Origin: a virus
IMG/VR virus record: IMGVR_UViG_3300020183_000363
Location: 1-28,263 of that record
Direction: 5' to 3' (one strand)
DNA length: 28,263 nt
Shown: in pieces, positions 28,140 to 28,263 of the stretch
How the letters are laid out: each line of letters opens with the position of its first letter
How positions within the stretch are numbered: the first letter of the stretch is position 1
Position numbers and translations under genes: made by a program
Notes under the pieces: model-generated
Database searches by the model: none
What the model saw: the letters and a program-made list of their open reading frames with translations, nothing else
What the model was told of the DNA's origin: nothing

Positions 28140-28194
28140 CTTATGCGGTCCCCGCCGCGTATCGGCTAGAACCCGAAATTAAAGGAGAAAAACA

Positions 28195-28263
28195 ATGGGT
28201 CGTCCACTAAAAATCGCAAAAGCCCAAGCTGTGGTTACATTAACAGCAACAGCAGCGGCAACA
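28195..28263 (+). CDS. start of a strongly expressed late virion-type protein (partial)
   Basis: The first 23 codons begin MGRPLKIAKAQAVVTLTA and run off the window. The ATG has an excellent Shine-Dalgarno site (AAAGGAG) seven to eight bases upstream and a late promoter with a structured leader. From memory, an MGRPLKIAK-type start occurs in structural proteins of marine T4-like phages, often followed by Ala/Thr-rich beta modules. The family call rests on few residues. Confidence 0.7.
   Translation, partial: MGRPLKIAKAQAVVTLTATAAAT

Overview
The window looks like part of the genome of a T4-like tailed phage (myovirus) of the marine type. The sequence is AT-rich and tightly packed, with start/stop overlaps between most neighbouring genes. 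The anchors are a UvsW-type recombination helicase, a gp41-type replicative helicase next to a gp61-type primase, a DexA-type exonuclease, a probable gp62-type clamp-loader small subunit, and many sites resembling the T4 late promoter TATAAATA. Peptide deformylase, an A-type Fe-S carrier (IscA/HesB), a 2-oxoglutarate dioxygenase and sugar-modification genes are typical accessory genes of marine T4-like phages. No photosynthesis gene, tRNA, integrase, transposase or CRISPR array is seen, so the host cannot be named.

Layout. (1) Bases 1-2210: the 3' end of an upstream gene, then small genes and an AAA+ ATPase. Three host-type -35/-10 promoters with Shine-Dalgarno leaders and a GAAA-loop terminator make this look like an early-expressed module. 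(2) Bases 2220-9368: a replication/recombination and accessory block on the + strand, holding an AT-rich unknown gene, a CWC zinc protein, UvsW, two unknowns, a gp62-like protein, a zinc-finger protein, the dioxygenase, DexA, a miniature DnaE-like protein and peptide deformylase. (3) Bases 9360-10622: a minus-strand gene and a plus-strand structural gene diverging from a promoter region. (4) Bases 10637-13026: primase and helicase. (5) Bases 13032-18022: late genes, including a Gly-rich repeat protein, a KxDG nucleotidyltransferase-like protein and a strongly expressed small protein with its own terminator. (6) Bases 18032-19936: Fe-S carrier, SGNH hydrolase-like protein and PD-(D/E)XK nuclease. 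(7) Bases 19945-22869: tail fibre and a small structural protein. (8) Bases 22846-28069: an epimerase, a C-methyltransferase and two tandem glycosyltransferase-like paralogues. (9) Bases 28106-28263: the start of another late gene.

Three things stand out. First, a 191-residue stand-alone protein carries, in order, the active-site signatures of C-family (DnaE) DNA polymerases, including three candidate catalytic aspartates. Second, many promoters end so close to the start codon that transcription should begin at or within a base of it, which implies leaderless mRNAs. The likely abundant late proteins differ: they have long leaders with a Shine-Dalgarno site and a hairpin at the predicted 5' end. 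Third, every minus-strand unit starts opposite a plus-strand late-type promoter and ends in an antisense overlap with a plus-strand gene.
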